Of a DNA stretch of 64,000 nt, positions 8,111 through 17,366 are shown piece by piece. The stretch's first letter is position 1; the number at the start of each line of letters is the position of its first letter. Source of the stretch: [Clostridium] celerecrescens 18A (GTDB lineage: Bacteria; Bacillota; Clostridia; Lachnospirales; Lachnospiraceae); assembly GCF_002797975.1 (NCBI RefSeq), contig NZ_PGET01000001.1, positions 2,356,001 to 2,420,000 on the forward strand, written 5' to 3'. Both the position numbers and the translations under genes were made by a program. The notes under the pieces are model-generated. The model was given only the letters and a program-made list of their open reading frames with translations. It did no database searches and had not been told where the DNA came from.

Positions 8111-9577
8111 TTAGAAATTCCCCCGGTACCACTGATATGCCTCTTCCCACTGATCGGCTTGCTTTGGTTCATATAGAACCGGCTCCACAGATTCCGCCAG
8201 TACCTCTCTTGCTTGCTGCAAATCCGAAAACTCATGATCCGCTATATACTGGACCATCACATTACCAAATGCAGTTGCTTCTATCGGACCGGCAACCACC
8301 GTGCAGTTACAGGCGTCAGCAGTCATCTGACAAAGCAGCCTGCTCTGAGCACCTCCTCCCACAAGATAAATCGTGGAATATGTTTTTCCCGTACACTCTG
8401 CAATTTCTTCCAGAGCATTCCGGTAAGCCATAGCCAGACTTTGGTTTATGCAGCAAATGATTTCCCCTTCTGTCTCCGGTACCGGCTGACCAGTTCTTCT
8501 GCAAAAGCTGCGGATCCGTTCTGGTACATCACCTGGCGGAAGAAATTCCAGAGCATCCGGCGTAATAAAGCTTTTTAATATCTCAGCCTTAGTAGCCATC
8601 TCCTCCAGCCCGGCAAAATCATAGTTCTTTCCTTCACGGAGCCACTGTCTCCGGCTTTCCTGCACCAGCCATAGACCAATGATATTCTTAAGGAACGAAT
8701 ACTTTCCCTCCACCCCAAGCTCATTTGTTATGTTATATTTCAGCGACTTTTCACTGATCACCGGTGAATCCAGTTCTGTTCCCAGAATGGACCAGGTTCC
8801 GCAGCTTAGGAAGATATAATCTTTCTCCTGTGTCGGAATTGCTGCCATAGCGCTCTGTGTATCATGGCCGGCGACTGCAATGACATTCGCCGGCAGTATT
8901 CCAAGCTCTTCGCAGATCGAACGGCTTACTTTTCCGGTTACGGTTCCCCAAGGTACCAGAGGTGTGAACAATCTTTCCGGCAGATCAAGCCGCTTTATCA
9001 CTTCCCATGACCATTGTTTTTCTCTCATATCAAAAAGCTGAGTTGTTGATGCGATGGAGCATTCACTTTTTTTCTCTCCCGAAAGAAAATAGCAGAATAA
9101 ATCCGGCATAAGCAAAAGGGACTCCGCCTGCTTAAGGAGTCCTGGCGAATCCGCACGGAAAGCCAGAAGCTGAAACGCCGTGTTGATTTCCATGAACTGA
9201 TTACCCGTGATTTCATAAAACCTTTTTTTATCGATCATCTGCTCACTTTTTTTAAGATAACCTTCCGTACGGTTATCCCGGTAATGCACCGGATTGCCAA
9301 GCAGCCTTCCCTTAGAATCAAGCAGGCCATAATCCACACCCCATGTATCAATTCCGATACTGCCAAATCCGCCATAGTTTTTGGCCTTTAAAAGTCCATG
9401 CTTTATCTCATAAAACAGCCGGGGAAAATCCCAGTACATCGTATCTCCCATAGTGACAGGATCATTTGAGAAACGATGGATCGTTTCTAATGTGATTCGT
9501 CTGCCATCATAACTCCCCGCCATGATCCGCCCGCTGGATGCGCCAAGGTCCGCAGCTAATACTTGTTTTTGAGTCAT
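8111..9577 (-). CDS. FGGY sugar kinase, rhamnulokinase-like (L-fuculokinase role)
   Basis: A 488-residue FGGY carbohydrate kinase with both actin-like ATPase domains. The N-terminal motif LAADLGASSGRIMAG starts phosphate-loop 1, followed by GIDTWGVDYGLLD, NPVHYRDNRTEG and QFMEINTAFQLLA. The C-terminal domain has AVAGHDTQSAMAAIP and YLVGGGAQSRLLCQMTAD. These motifs resemble RhaB (rhamnulokinase) more than E. coli FucK. As it lies between fucI and fucA it most likely phosphorylates L-fuculose, and perhaps rhamnulose too (inference). I chose the ATG at 9577, preceded by GGGGGA; an upstream GTG at 9589 would lie in the ribosome binding site. Confidence 0.85.
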   Translation of the reverse strand: MTQKQVLAADLGASSGRIMAGSYDGRRITLETIHRFSNDPVTMGDTMYWDFPRLFYEIKHGLLKAKNYGGFGSIGIDTWGVDYGLLDSKGRLLGNPVHYRDNRTEGYLKKSEQMIDKKRFYEITGNQFMEINTAFQLLAFRADSPGLLKQAESLLLMPDLFCYFLSGEKKSECSIASTTQLFDMREKQWSWEVIKRLDLPERLFTPLVPWGTVTGKVSRSICEELGILPANVIAVAGHDTQSAMAAIPTQEKDYIFLSCGTWSILGTELDSPVISEKSLKYNITNELGVEGKYSFLKNIIGLWLVQESRRQWLREGKNYDFAGLEEMATKAEILKSFITPDALEFLPPGDVPERIRSFCRRTGQPVPETEGEIICCINQSLAMAYRNALEEIAECTGKTYSTIYLVGGGAQSRLLCQMTADACNCTVVAGPIEATAFGNVMVQYIADHEFSDLQQAREVLAESVEPVLYEPKQADQWEEAYQWYRGNF

Positions 9578-9589
9578 AATTTCCCCCAC

Positions 9590-11383
9590 TTATTTATAAA
9601 GAGGACCGTATGTCTGGCATGCCCGGTAATCCTGCCCCTCTTTATCCATACCAAAAGCATTCCATGCGGCCGGCCTGAAGATCTTTTCTTCCGGAACATT
9701 GTGCAGGCTGACAGGGATTCTTAGTATGGAACACAAGGTAATCAGGTCAGCTCCCACATGTCCATAACTGATTGCCCCATGATTTGCGCCCCAGTTATTC
9801 ATCAGGTCATAAGCACTTTTGAATGCACCCTGTCCTGTGATAATCGGGGTAAACCAGGTACAAGGCCATGTATAATCAGTTCTTTTCCAAAGGACATCCG
9901 ACACTTCCTCCGGCAGATGAACCGTATACCCCTCTGCAATCTGCAGAGATGGCCCAAGGCCTTTGACTAGGTTTAAACGGATCATGGTCACTGGCATCTC
10001 ACAGTCAGTAAGAAAACGGGAAGAAAATCCGCCGCCTCTAAAATATCCGAAATCAGCCTGATTCCACGTGGTCGCTTCCAATATTTCTTTCTGGTCTTCT
10101 TCCGTTACCTCAAACCAGGGCTTTATCATGCGGTTTCCGCTTTTATCCACAGCCTTTCCGCTGGCATCCAAACAAGCGGCACCGGAATTTATTAAGTGCA
10201 GGAACCCGCCGGCTTCTTTTGACCGTCCCTCCAGGTTATAGTCTGTGACACGTTTTACGGCGGCCTCACTCCAGTAGGTACGAACATCTGCAAATATCTG
10301 TGCCCGATTGGTAAGAAGTTTTAAGAATAACATACCAATCCCATTTAAAACATCATTTTCCGTAGCCAATATGTATGGTTCCCTGGCGCCATTCCAATCA
10401 AAGGAACTATTAAGCATGGCCTCGGCAAAGTCGCCATTGGGATAGAAATCTGTCCACTGGCGCTGCCCCTGAAAGCCTGCAGCAATTGCATTGTGCCCTA
10501 ATGATTCTTCTTCGAAGCCTTTTTCCAGATTCGGATTGCCATTCATCAGATCCTTGATAATACACATCATCTTTACTACAAATTCCCAGTCTTTCTCTGT
10601 TTCTTCCTGACTCTTTTGTACCGCTTCCGGGTTTTTGTCAAAGCCTATCACACAATTTTTCTTTGTCCATGCCAGCGCCCTGTCAAATTCTTCTTTATCG
10701 TAAATGCCTTCTGTCATCCTCCGGATGATTTCCACTTCATCCACAGATTCAACTCTCATGTCTAAGTATTCTTCTATGAAAGACGGATCAATGATGGATC
10801 CGCCGATTCCCATACAGATAGAACCAATCTGGAGATAGGATTTTCCTCTCATGGTAGCCACGGCCACGGCTGCTCGACCGAAACGGAGCAATTTTTCTTT
10901 CACATCCTCAGGTATCCCTGTTTCATCAGCGTCCTGCACATCCTGACCATAAATCCCAAAAGCAGGAAGGCCTTTCTGAGCATGGGTCGCCAGCACCGAA
11001 GCCAGATATACAGCGCCCGGACGTTCTGTTCCATTAAGTCCCCATACCCCTTTGATGGTTTTCGTGTCCATATCCATTGTCTCTGCCCCATAACACCAGC
11101 ATGGGGTCACCGTCAAGGTAATATCCACACCTGCCCTGCGGAATTTATCCGCGCAAGCGGCTGCTTCGCCCACACCCCCAATGGTGGTATCTGCTATTAC
11201 CACGTTCACAGGCTCCCCGTTGGAATAACAAATGTTACTTTGGAACAACTCTGCCGCTGCCTTAGCCATATTCATGGTCTGGTCTTCTAACGATTCCCTT
11301 ACTTTTAAGTATCCCCTTCTTCCGTCAATCACCGGCCGGATACCTATCACCGGGTAACTTCCAATTAATCTGCTCACTGCCAT
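9590..11383 (-). CDS. fucI: L-fucose isomerase
   Basis: A 597-residue ketol isomerase that converts L-fucose to L-fuculose using Mn2+. The length and sequence agree with FucI, which is usually about 590 residues and hexameric. Characteristic parts are [20 protein letters not shown] at the N-terminus, [50 protein letters not shown] with metal-site acidic residues, and the C-terminal [20 protein letters not shown] with its conserved His. AGGAGG precedes the ATG. It is the first gene of the operon fucI-kinase-fucA-fucU. An AraC regulator is divergent from it, separated by 234 bp. Confidence 0.95.
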   Translation of the reverse strand: MAVSRLIGSYPVIGIRPVIDGRRGYLKVRESLEDQTMNMAKAAAELFQSNICYSNGEPVNVVIADTTIGGVGEAAACADKFRRAGVDITLTVTPCWCYGAETMDMDTKTIKGVWGLNGTERPGAVYLASVLATHAQKGLPAFGIYGQDVQDADETGIPEDVKEKLLRFGRAAVAVATMRGKSYLQIGSICMGIGGSIIDPSFIEEYLDMRVESVDEVEIIRRMTEGIYDKEEFDRALAWTKKNCVIGFDKNPEAVQKSQEETEKDWEFVVKMMCIIKDLMNGNPNLEKGFEEESLGHNAIAAGFQGQRQWTDFYPNGDFAEAMLNSSFDWNGAREPYILATENDVLNGIGMLFLKLLTNRAQIFADVRTYWSEAAVKRVTDYNLEGRSKEAGGFLHLINSGAACLDASGKAVDKSGNRMIKPWFEVTEEDQKEILEATTWNQADFGYFRGGGFSSRFLTDCEMPVTMIRLNLVKGLGPSLQIAEGYTVHLPEEVSDVLWKRTDYTWPCTWFTPIITGQGAFKSAYDLMNNWGANHGAISYGHVGADLITLCSILRIPVSLHNVPEEKIFRPAAWNAFGMDKEGQDYRACQTYGPLYK

Positions 11384-11617
11384 ATTCCTTCCTCCTTCTA
11401 TTTGTGTTAGAAACCGATTATTTCTAACTGTAGTGTATCATATCGGATCCGATGATTCTTGGCTGATATTTGCAAAAAGTATGATAATATTCATATGTTT
11501 ACTTAAAATATCGTTGATTTTTAAATTCTGTTGGTATTATAATATCTAAAGATAAGACTGTTTACCAATTATAACTATTGACCTTCACTCAACATCAGAT
11601 CAAAAGAGGTGAAAGCC
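11384..11617. promoter_or_regulatory. Divergent regulatory region between fucI and araC
   Basis: This 234-bp intergenic region holds two symmetric sites on the fucI side. One is an 8-bp inverted repeat, GTTAGAAA (11406-11413) and TTTCTAAC (11421-11428), with a 7-bp spacer. The other is the 12-bp palindrome ATCGGATCCGAT (11442-11453). Either could be bound by the divergent AraC protein or another regulator. No strong sigma-70 promoter is evident for fucI, which fits a need for an activator. Confidence 0.45.
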
Positions 11618-12475
11618 ATGCAATATATTAAATATAAAGAAAACAAGAGTCACGGCACATCTGAATTTCCTGTTGGCTATTACTATGTGAATCATCTGCA
11701 TCCGCAATATACAATGCCCTATCACTGGCATGAAGAGCTGGAATTTATTCATATTATTGAAGGGGAGTTCGAGGTGACAATTGATGAGAATAGCTGGCGC
11801 GCCCTGCCTGGAGATATCCTCATCGTCAACAGCGGCTGCCTGCACGGAGGCATACCCCATGACTGCACTTACCAGTGCATCGTTTTCCCCTGCAGCCTTC
11901 TGTTGGGCAAATCCTTTGCATCTCCCTTTTTGGACAAATTAAATAGATTTGAACTGAGATTAGATGAGTACTATCCATATGATCCAAAGAATAAAATCTA
12001 TTCCCTGATGGAAGATTTCTTTCAGATTATGGGGTGCATAACGACCAGGCAGGAGTTAATTGCCGTTGGGTTATTAAATCAGATCATTGGGCATATCTAT
12101 TCTGAAAACCGCTATGTCATCCCTGACCAGGCAGAACGTTCCAAGCACAAGAATATTTACCTATTAAAAAATGTACTGGATTATATTGATCGCAATTACT
12201 CCTATAAAATAGAACTGAATGATTTGGCAAAAATTGCAGGAATGTCTCCTAAATATTTCTGCCGTTTCTTTTTCGAAATGACTTCCCGGACGCCTATTGA
12301 TTATGTAAATTATTATCGCATTGAACGGGCCTGCTATCAACTGATAACCACCAATGATTCCATAACAGAAATCTCCCTTTCCTGCGGATTCAATGATATC
12401 AGTTATTTCATTAAGACTTTCAAAAAATACAAAGGAAAATCGCCCAGACAATATTTTAAAGAACTTCTGCCATAA
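11618..12475 (+). CDS. AraC-family transcriptional regulator, cupin type (probable fuc activator)
   Basis: A 285-residue regulator. The N-terminal cupin-like sensor domain contains PYHWHEELEFIHIIEGEFEV and ALPGDILIVNSGCLHGG, the usual sugar-binding region. The C-terminal part, from about residue 185, has two helix-turn-helix motifs, including LAKIAGMSPKYFCRFFFEMT and ITEISLSCGFNDISYFIKTF followed by GKSPRQY. I chose the ATG at 11618 because AAGAGGTG lies 6 nt upstream; a GTG at 11609 falls inside that site. It is divergent from the fucose operon and most likely activates it in response to L-fucose or an intermediate (inference). Confidence 0.85.
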   Translation: MQYIKYKENKSHGTSEFPVGYYYVNHLHPQYTMPYHWHEELEFIHIIEGEFEVTIDENSWRALPGDILIVNSGCLHGGIPHDCTYQCIVFPCSLLLGKSFASPFLDKLNRFELRLDEYYPYDPKNKIYSLMEDFFQIMGCITTRQELIAVGLLNQIIGHIYSENRYVIPDQAERSKHKNIYLLKNVLDYIDRNYSYKIELNDLAKIAGMSPKYFCRFFFEMTSRTPIDYVNYYRIERACYQLITTNDSITEISLSCGFNDISYFIKTFKKYKGKSPRQYFKELLP

Positions 12476-12500
12476 CTGCAAAACCCTGCGAACTGAATCT

Positions 12501-12545
12501 AAAAACGGTCATTATGCACAGGATTCATACCATGCATAATGACCG
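12501..12545 (-). terminator. Terminator of the C45 hydrolase-AraC/GyrI operon
   Basis: A 13-bp perfect stem (CGGTCATTATGCA at 12506-12518 and its complement at 12533-12545) is followed by T5 on the minus strand. It lies about 110 nt after the stop of the AraC-GyrI gene. Confidence 0.7.
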
Positions 12546-12558
12546 TCAAACTCAAAAG

Positions 12559-12630
12559 TCAACTTGCTGCCACCCCAGCGGGGCAGCCTCCTGTTAAGCT
12601 AGCCTACACGAACAGGAGGCACATTGTTGA
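12559..12630. repeat. Nested inverted repeats between araC genes
   Basis: A 10-bp perfect inverted repeat GCCTCCTGTT/AACAGGAGGC (12586-12595 and 12611-12620) is preceded by a GC-rich hairpin (about 12566-12587) and framed by TCAAC/GTTGA (12559-12563 and 12626-12630). It has no coding frame. It could be a structured RNA end, a recombination scar or an old mobile-element end. Confidence 0.4.
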
Positions 12631-12655
12631 TGGAATAGCCGCTGAACGCAGCTGT

Positions 12656-13531
12656 CTATCTTACTGGAATATACAAATCCACTTCAGAGTCCGGATGATC
12701 ATAGCCAAGGAAGCGTTCATCATAAAGCTCGAAGTCCTCCCGCCAGTCTAATTCTTCTTTTGTGGTGAGAAACCATGTGCCCCAGATGTAGTCAAAGGTC
12801 TGAGGCAGCATCCGAAGAGTACCTCGGTGAGTAAAAACCGCATATCGTCCCCCGGGGATTACCTTCTGCACAAAGGGTTCGGTTAATCCCTCAAAAGATG
12901 ATACTTCCGTTCCCGCTACTTCAGTGAAAAGGATATCCTCATTCATGGTGTACAGCGTGTTTTCTGCACATGCCTCGCAGATACCGAAGAATCTCCCGCC
13001 CGGGATACGGTTGGGAATTTGTCTATATAGAGAATTCGTCCTATCCCACAGTTCTCGTAGACGGTTGTCTCGCAAGGTGGTTTCTCCCCGGATCCCCGCA
13101 ACCCTGATCTCCAACAGTTCAACGATACGAGGATGGACCGTCACATTACGGGCCAGATGATCCAATAATCCTGTATCCAAACGTTCCTTACCACCAATGA
13201 AGATGTCCAGACGGTTTTGACGATAGCTCTGAGGACTGACCTTATAGATTGCTTTAAATGCACGGCTAAAAGCTTCCGGAGAATCAAAGCCGTATTCAAT
13301 CGCTATATCTATAATTTTAAGGTCTGTATAGAGAAGCTTCTTGGATGCATCAGCCAAACGGCGCTTCTTGATGTAGCTGCCTATACTTTCACCCAGGATC
13401 GCTGTGAATTGTCGATTTAGATGATAATAAGAATATCCGGCAGCCTTAGCCACATCCTCGACCTTCATATTGTATCCCAGATGGTTTTCAATATATATAA
13501 CCGCCTGCTCCAATGATTTTCGATAGTTCAC
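12656..13531 (-). CDS. AraC-type regulator with GyrI-like effector domain
   Basis: A 291-residue regulator. The DNA-binding part is N-terminal, with helix-turn-helix motifs VEDVAKAAGYSYYHLNRQFT and IIDIAIEYGFDSPEAFSRAF followed by VSPQSYR. The C-terminal half, about residues 130-291, is a GyrI-like/SOUL-type ligand domain, with GGRYAVFTHRGT and the typical end EVDLYIPVR. This is the Rob/YesN-like order used by multidrug-responsive regulators. The start codon is GTG with AGGAGG 6 nt upstream; there is no nearby ATG. It follows the C45 hydrolase gene by 18 nt, so the two form an operon. The ligand is unknown. Confidence 0.85.
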   Translation of the reverse strand: MNYRKSLEQAVIYIENHLGYNMKVEDVAKAAGYSYYHLNRQFTAILGESIGSYIKKRRLADASKKLLYTDLKIIDIAIEYGFDSPEAFSRAFKAIYKVSPQSYRQNRLDIFIGGKERLDTGLLDHLARNVTVHPRIVELLEIRVAGIRGETTLRDNRLRELWDRTNSLYRQIPNRIPGGRFFGICEACAENTLYTMNEDILFTEVAGTEVSSFEGLTEPFVQKVIPGGRYAVFTHRGTLRMLPQTFDYIWGTWFLTTKEELDWREDFELYDERFLGYDHPDSEVDLYIPVR

Positions 13532-13549
13532 AGCAATCCTCCTTCCGTT

Positions 13550-14668
13550 TTAAATCATCGGCTGCCAATCGTAAGTGCCGGGTGCCGCTTTCTCCAAATT
13601 GATCTCCACCGCTTGCATACCATCTTCTAATGGTTTGGTAATATCATAGGTATGCCAGCCATTTTCGGATCGGCCACCCCAGCAAAGGTCAATGATGCCA
13701 TCTGATGGCGAAATCACCATGCTCTTTGTGGTTCCGAAATACTCCTCAAAGTAATGACAGCATAGGCCTTCCGGATACTTAGCCAACAGCATTTCCTTGA
13801 GCTGTGCTTGCGTTACTTCGCTTTGATGTGCAATCTGTTTTTCGATATATTCATATCGTCTTGCTGAATGCTCCATCACCTGGGGTTCCATTGACTGAAG
13901 TTCTGGGAAAAGCGCATGGTTCGTAGCATACAACATCTGATCTTGGGAATCTGGGCCAATCTGCTTGACAACGGTACGGCCATCCAGCGTTTCTACCAGA
14001 GCGGCATTGCCTGCCTTATCTAGCAGAAGCATGTTGAGGTTGTAGGCGATGGGCATCCCTTCCAGATATTTGAGCGATTCCCTTACGTCCTTGCAATTTT
14101 CCAGCAGAGCGCGGGTAACCGCCCAAAACTGGAGACCTTTGAACTTCGGTGATCGCATATATGGAAGAGCCCCTACCGGAAAGCCACAGGAGCTCATCGT
14201 GACGGCGAGACCGTGTTCGTTAAAGCCATCATCCCGTCCGAAGTGGAGTACGCTGGTACCCATATGTGAGTATTTTCCTGTCACGCTGGTTTTAATAAGA
14301 CAGAAATCCTCCGCTTCGTGACTGAACTCATAGTTGCGGGCGAGCAGGGGTTTCCTCTCGGCAGTACAGCTAGGCAGCAGTGCAATATGACTGCACCTGG
14401 GAAGCAGAAAGGTCATTCCGTAAAAAAACACCTGCTCAGGTTTTACCTTCAGCGCATCAGCAAAACCGCAAAGCTCTTCTGTAAGACCAGGACACCAGCG
14501 GTCAAAAAGTTTTGCCGCTTCCTCAGCCTGCTTTAGACCAAAGCCTCCTATTCCGGCAGTATGTGTTGCTTGCAGCTGCGGGATTGCAGCAGTCAATTTT
14601 CCAAACTGATATCCAATTTCATAGCTTGTACCGGCAAGTTCTGCGGTATAGGTTTGTATTTTTAGCAT
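13550..14668 (-). CDS. C45-type Ntn hydrolase (acyl-CoA:6-aminopenicillanate acyltransferase-like)
   Basis: A 372-residue protein of the AAT/C45 peptidase family, N-terminal-nucleophile hydrolases acting on amide bonds. The probable nucleophile is Cys101 in LLPSCTAERK, followed by the family motif PLLARNYEFS. Other family-like parts are FNEHGLAVTMSSCG and ATNHALFPEL, with the downstream Asn/His pair. If the family mechanism holds, the protein would cut itself before Cys101 to expose the active residue. AGGAGG precedes the ATG. No signal peptide is seen. It is co-transcribed with an AraC-GyrI regulator, which suggests that it processes a small amphipathic compound sensed by that regulator (inference). 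Confidence 0.8.
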   Translation of the reverse strand: MLKIQTYTAELAGTSYEIGYQFGKLTAAIPQLQATHTAGIGGFGLKQAEEAAKLFDRWCPGLTEELCGFADALKVKPEQVFFYGMTFLLPRCSHIALLPSCTAERKPLLARNYEFSHEAEDFCLIKTSVTGKYSHMGTSVLHFGRDDGFNEHGLAVTMSSCGFPVGALPYMRSPKFKGLQFWAVTRALLENCKDVRESLKYLEGMPIAYNLNMLLLDKAGNAALVETLDGRTVVKQIGPDSQDQMLYATNHALFPELQSMEPQVMEHSARRYEYIEKQIAHQSEVTQAQLKEMLLAKYPEGLCCHYFEEYFGTTKSMVISPSDGIIDLCWGGRSENGWHTYDITKPLEDGMQAVEINLEKAAPGTYDWQPMI

Positions 14669-14823
14669 AGTATTGATTCCTCCTTGTATTCGTTTGCTTT
14701 AGTTTACCGTAACAATGGAGGGGCTGCATGATATTTTCTGCTGTTTTGCAATGTATTTTGTGATAAACCATTATACCATAGTGGAGTTAGAAAACAAAGC
14801 AATATACTAACGGCATTAATAAA

Positions 14824-14853
14824 GGGTACATCTTCTTAACAGAACATGTACCC
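14824..14853 (-). terminator. Terminator of the glycine cleavage operon
   Basis: An 8-bp stem (GGGTACAT and ATGTACCC) is followed on the minus strand by a T-rich stretch. It begins about 65 nt after the lpdA stop codon. Confidence 0.6.
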
Positions 14854-14917
14854 TCATTATTGATCCCTGATTTTTACCAGGTGACCTTCCCATTTAATAA
14901 ATATAGCTTAAAACGAA

Positions 14918-16330
14918 TCACCTGCGGGGCAGTGCATGAATCGCTCCGCCAATACAATCCTCAAGCGCTTCTCCTACCGATTCATTATAGGTAGGATGAG
15001 CCCGCATGGCCTTTAAAAGCTGCTCTGCAGTAAGTTTATTGGTAATGGCAGTACCTATCTCTCCGATCATATCCGTAGCTCTGGCACACATCATCTGTGC
15101 ACCCAGCAATGCACCCGTTTCTTTATCTGTTACAACTTTAACAAAGCCTCTCTCTTCCTTTGTTATAAATGATTTACAGTTGGCGTAGGTTAAGGTTTTC
15201 CCGATAACGGTTTCAATCCCTTTTCCTTTTGCTTCCTCTTCCGTTATTCCGATACATGCTATTTCAGGATCCGTATAAACACATGATGGAATTACCGACA
15301 GATCGATGGACGGCTCTTTCCCGTTCATAAGTTCCACGGCACAGATGCCCTGGGAGCTTGCAGCGTGGGCCAGCTGGATGCCTCCGATCACATCTCCTAT
15401 GGCAAATACACCAGGCATACTTGTTTCAAAGTTTTTCTTCACCACAATCCTGCCCCGGTTCATTTCAAGCAAAGTCCCTTCCTCCAGCAGTCCGTCCGTA
15501 TTGGGAATACGTCCGGTGGCAGTAAGCAGGTATGGCGTCTTTATGACCTCAATCTTTTCTTTATCTTTTGCCATCTCCCCATAGGTACAGATAAAATCCC
15601 TGCCTTCTTTTTCAATTTTCCGGACAAATGCCCTGGTATGAATGTCTACGCTTCTCTTTTTCAAAATCAGCTTTAAATTCTGTGAGATTTCTTTATCCAG
15701 ACCGGGCAGAAGTCTTTCTTCAGCCTCCAATAAGGTGACCTTGGATCCAAAGGAAGCGAATACGGTGGCAAACTCCACACCTATGACTCCTCCGCCTATA
15801 ATAATCAGGCTTTCCGGTATATGATCAAGCTGAAACAGCTCATCGCTGGTCATGACTCCGGGAAGACGGATTCCTTCTATGGGCAAAATGGCTGGCTTTG
15901 ATCCTGTTGCCAGCAGGATATGTTTTGCCTGAAGGAGTTCTTCCCCTTCCTCTGTCTTGACCCTGACCTTTCCCTCCTTGGTCAACGTCCCGGTTCCGTG
16001 TATCCGATCAATTTTATTTCCCTTAAGAAGCTGTTCCACACCCAGTCGGAGACTTTCGGAAGTTTCATTTTTATAGGACATCACTTTCCCATAATCACAG
16101 CTCACCTCTTTTGAGATGATTCCGAATCTCTCTCCTGTCAGGACCTCCTGATATAATTTGGCAGCGTGCAGCATGGCCTTTGCAGGAACGCAGCCGCGGT
16201 TTAAGCAGGTACCTCCCACTTCCTGGTTTTCGATCACAGCCGTCTTCATTCCCAGCTTTGCAGCCTTAATCGCCGCTACATATCCTCCGGGGCCTGCACC
16301 AATAACAAGCAGATCATATCGTTCTTCCAT
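14918..16330 (-). CDS. lpdA: Dihydrolipoyl dehydrogenase (glycine cleavage L-protein)
   Basis: A 470-residue FAD-containing disulfide oxidoreductase that reoxidises the dihydrolipoyl arm of GcvH with NAD+. The FAD site is LLVIGAGPGGYVAAIKAAKL. The redox disulfide is GGTCLNRGCVPAKAML at about residues 40-55, and the NAD site is LIIIGGGVIGVEFATVFASF near 170-190. The second FAD motif GVFAIGDVIGGIQLAHAAS and the C-terminal active-site base region MRAHPTYNESVGEAL, with His and Glu, are complete. GGGAGG precedes the ATG. It is the last gene of the gcv operon, 18 nt after lplA. No pyruvate or 2-oxoglutarate dehydrogenase genes are near, so the L-protein role is clear. Confidence 0.93.
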   Translation of the reverse strand: MEERYDLLVIGAGPGGYVAAIKAAKLGMKTAVIENQEVGGTCLNRGCVPAKAMLHAAKLYQEVLTGERFGIISKEVSCDYGKVMSYKNETSESLRLGVEQLLKGNKIDRIHGTGTLTKEGKVRVKTEEGEELLQAKHILLATGSKPAILPIEGIRLPGVMTSDELFQLDHIPESLIIIGGGVIGVEFATVFASFGSKVTLLEAEERLLPGLDKEISQNLKLILKKRSVDIHTRAFVRKIEKEGRDFICTYGEMAKDKEKIEVIKTPYLLTATGRIPNTDGLLEEGTLLEMNRGRIVVKKNFETSMPGVFAIGDVIGGIQLAHAASSQGICAVELMNGKEPSIDLSVIPSCVYTDPEIACIGITEEEAKGKGIETVIGKTLTYANCKSFITKEERGFVKVVTDKETGALLGAQMMCARATDMIGEIGTAITNKLTAEQLLKAMRAHPTYNESVGEALEDCIGGAIHALPRR

Positions 16331-16348
16331 CCTATCCCTCCCTGGTCT

Positions 16349-17347
16349 CTATAATTCTGCAGCAGCAAAATACTCTTTTAAGTCTTTTATCATGGTTGAC
16401 TGGGCCTGGGTTTCTGCAGGCACCTGATCCAGCTTATTGCAGATATCTGCATTCTCATATCTGCATCCCGTAATATACCCGGGGATCCGGTCCATAAGAT
16501 CTGGTTCCATGGAATCGGAGAACAATTGCAGATCCTGTATGATCCCACTGTTTACCTGAAACTGCCAGATCACATTTCCCCAAACAAAGCGTTTTGACAG
16601 TTCGTATTGAAAATCCATATTGCGTCCGTACAGCCAATCCCAGGAAGAAAACTTCTTTCTTCCCTCTGACAATGCATCCTGGTCTAAATCCTCCTGCCTG
16701 CAGGAAACCGCCTTACACCCATAAGTTTCCTCAAATGCCTTCAGAAGCTTTTCCTTTAGCATATCAATGGTTAAGTCAGCCCGGTATTCAGAAAGATTGG
16801 TTACCCTGGATTTAACGGAGTCCACTCCTTTTAATGCCAGCTTATCCTTTGAAACCTGTAAGTATTTGGAAAGCTTCTCCATATCCGCATGAACCAGCAG
16901 GGTTCCATGATGATAGCACTTTTCCCCTCTGGTATAAAAGGCATTGCCGGAAAATTTCCTGTCTGATACGGTAATATCATTTCGTCCTGATTTTTCTGCA
17001 TGGATTCCCAGTTTTTTGACTCCGCTCAGAATAACCTCAAGCTGTTTATCCAGATCATAATGATTCTTGTTAACAAGAAACGTAAAGTTCAGGTTCCCAA
17101 GATCATGGAATACGGCGCCGCCTCCGGATAGCCTTCTCACCAGATGTCCGCCATCCTGCTCCAATTCCCGGATCCTGCATTCCTTCCACGGATTCTGGTT
17201 TTTACCGATTACAACAGTATTTTCATTCTGCCAGAGGTATAGGATACAGGTATCCCGACCAGCAGTTTCTAATAAATACTCCTCGATAGCAAGATTCAGA
17301 TATGGATCATAACTGCTTCCGTCTATATATTTAATTTCCTGTATCAT
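16349..17347 (-). CDS. lplA: Lipoate-protein ligase A
   Basis: A 332-residue enzyme that activates free lipoate with ATP and attaches it to a lysine of GcvH. The catalytic domain has YLWQNENTVVIGKNQNPWKE, LVRRLSGGGAVFHDLGNLNF (the lipoyl-adenylate loop with RRxSGGGAVxHD) and SGRNDITVSDRKFSGNAFY with the conserved lysine. A C-terminal accessory domain follows to residue 332, the usual length for stand-alone LplA. It lies between gcvPB (19-nt gap) and lpdA, so one transcript makes the complex and its cofactor-attaching enzyme. There is no lipoate synthase nearby, suggesting that the cell uses scavenged lipoate (inference). Confidence 0.92.
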   Translation of the reverse strand: MIQEIKYIDGSSYDPYLNLAIEEYLLETAGRDTCILYLWQNENTVVIGKNQNPWKECRIRELEQDGGHLVRRLSGGGAVFHDLGNLNFTFLVNKNHYDLDKQLEVILSGVKKLGIHAEKSGRNDITVSDRKFSGNAFYTRGEKCYHHGTLLVHADMEKLSKYLQVSKDKLALKGVDSVKSRVTNLSEYRADLTIDMLKEKLLKAFEETYGCKAVSCRQEDLDQDALSEGRKKFSSWDWLYGRNMDFQYELSKRFVWGNVIWQFQVNSGIIQDLQLFSDSMEPDLMDRIPGYITGCRYENADICNKLDQVPAETQAQSTMIKDLKEYFAAAEL

Positions 17348-17366
17348 CTTTTATCCGTTTCCTTAT

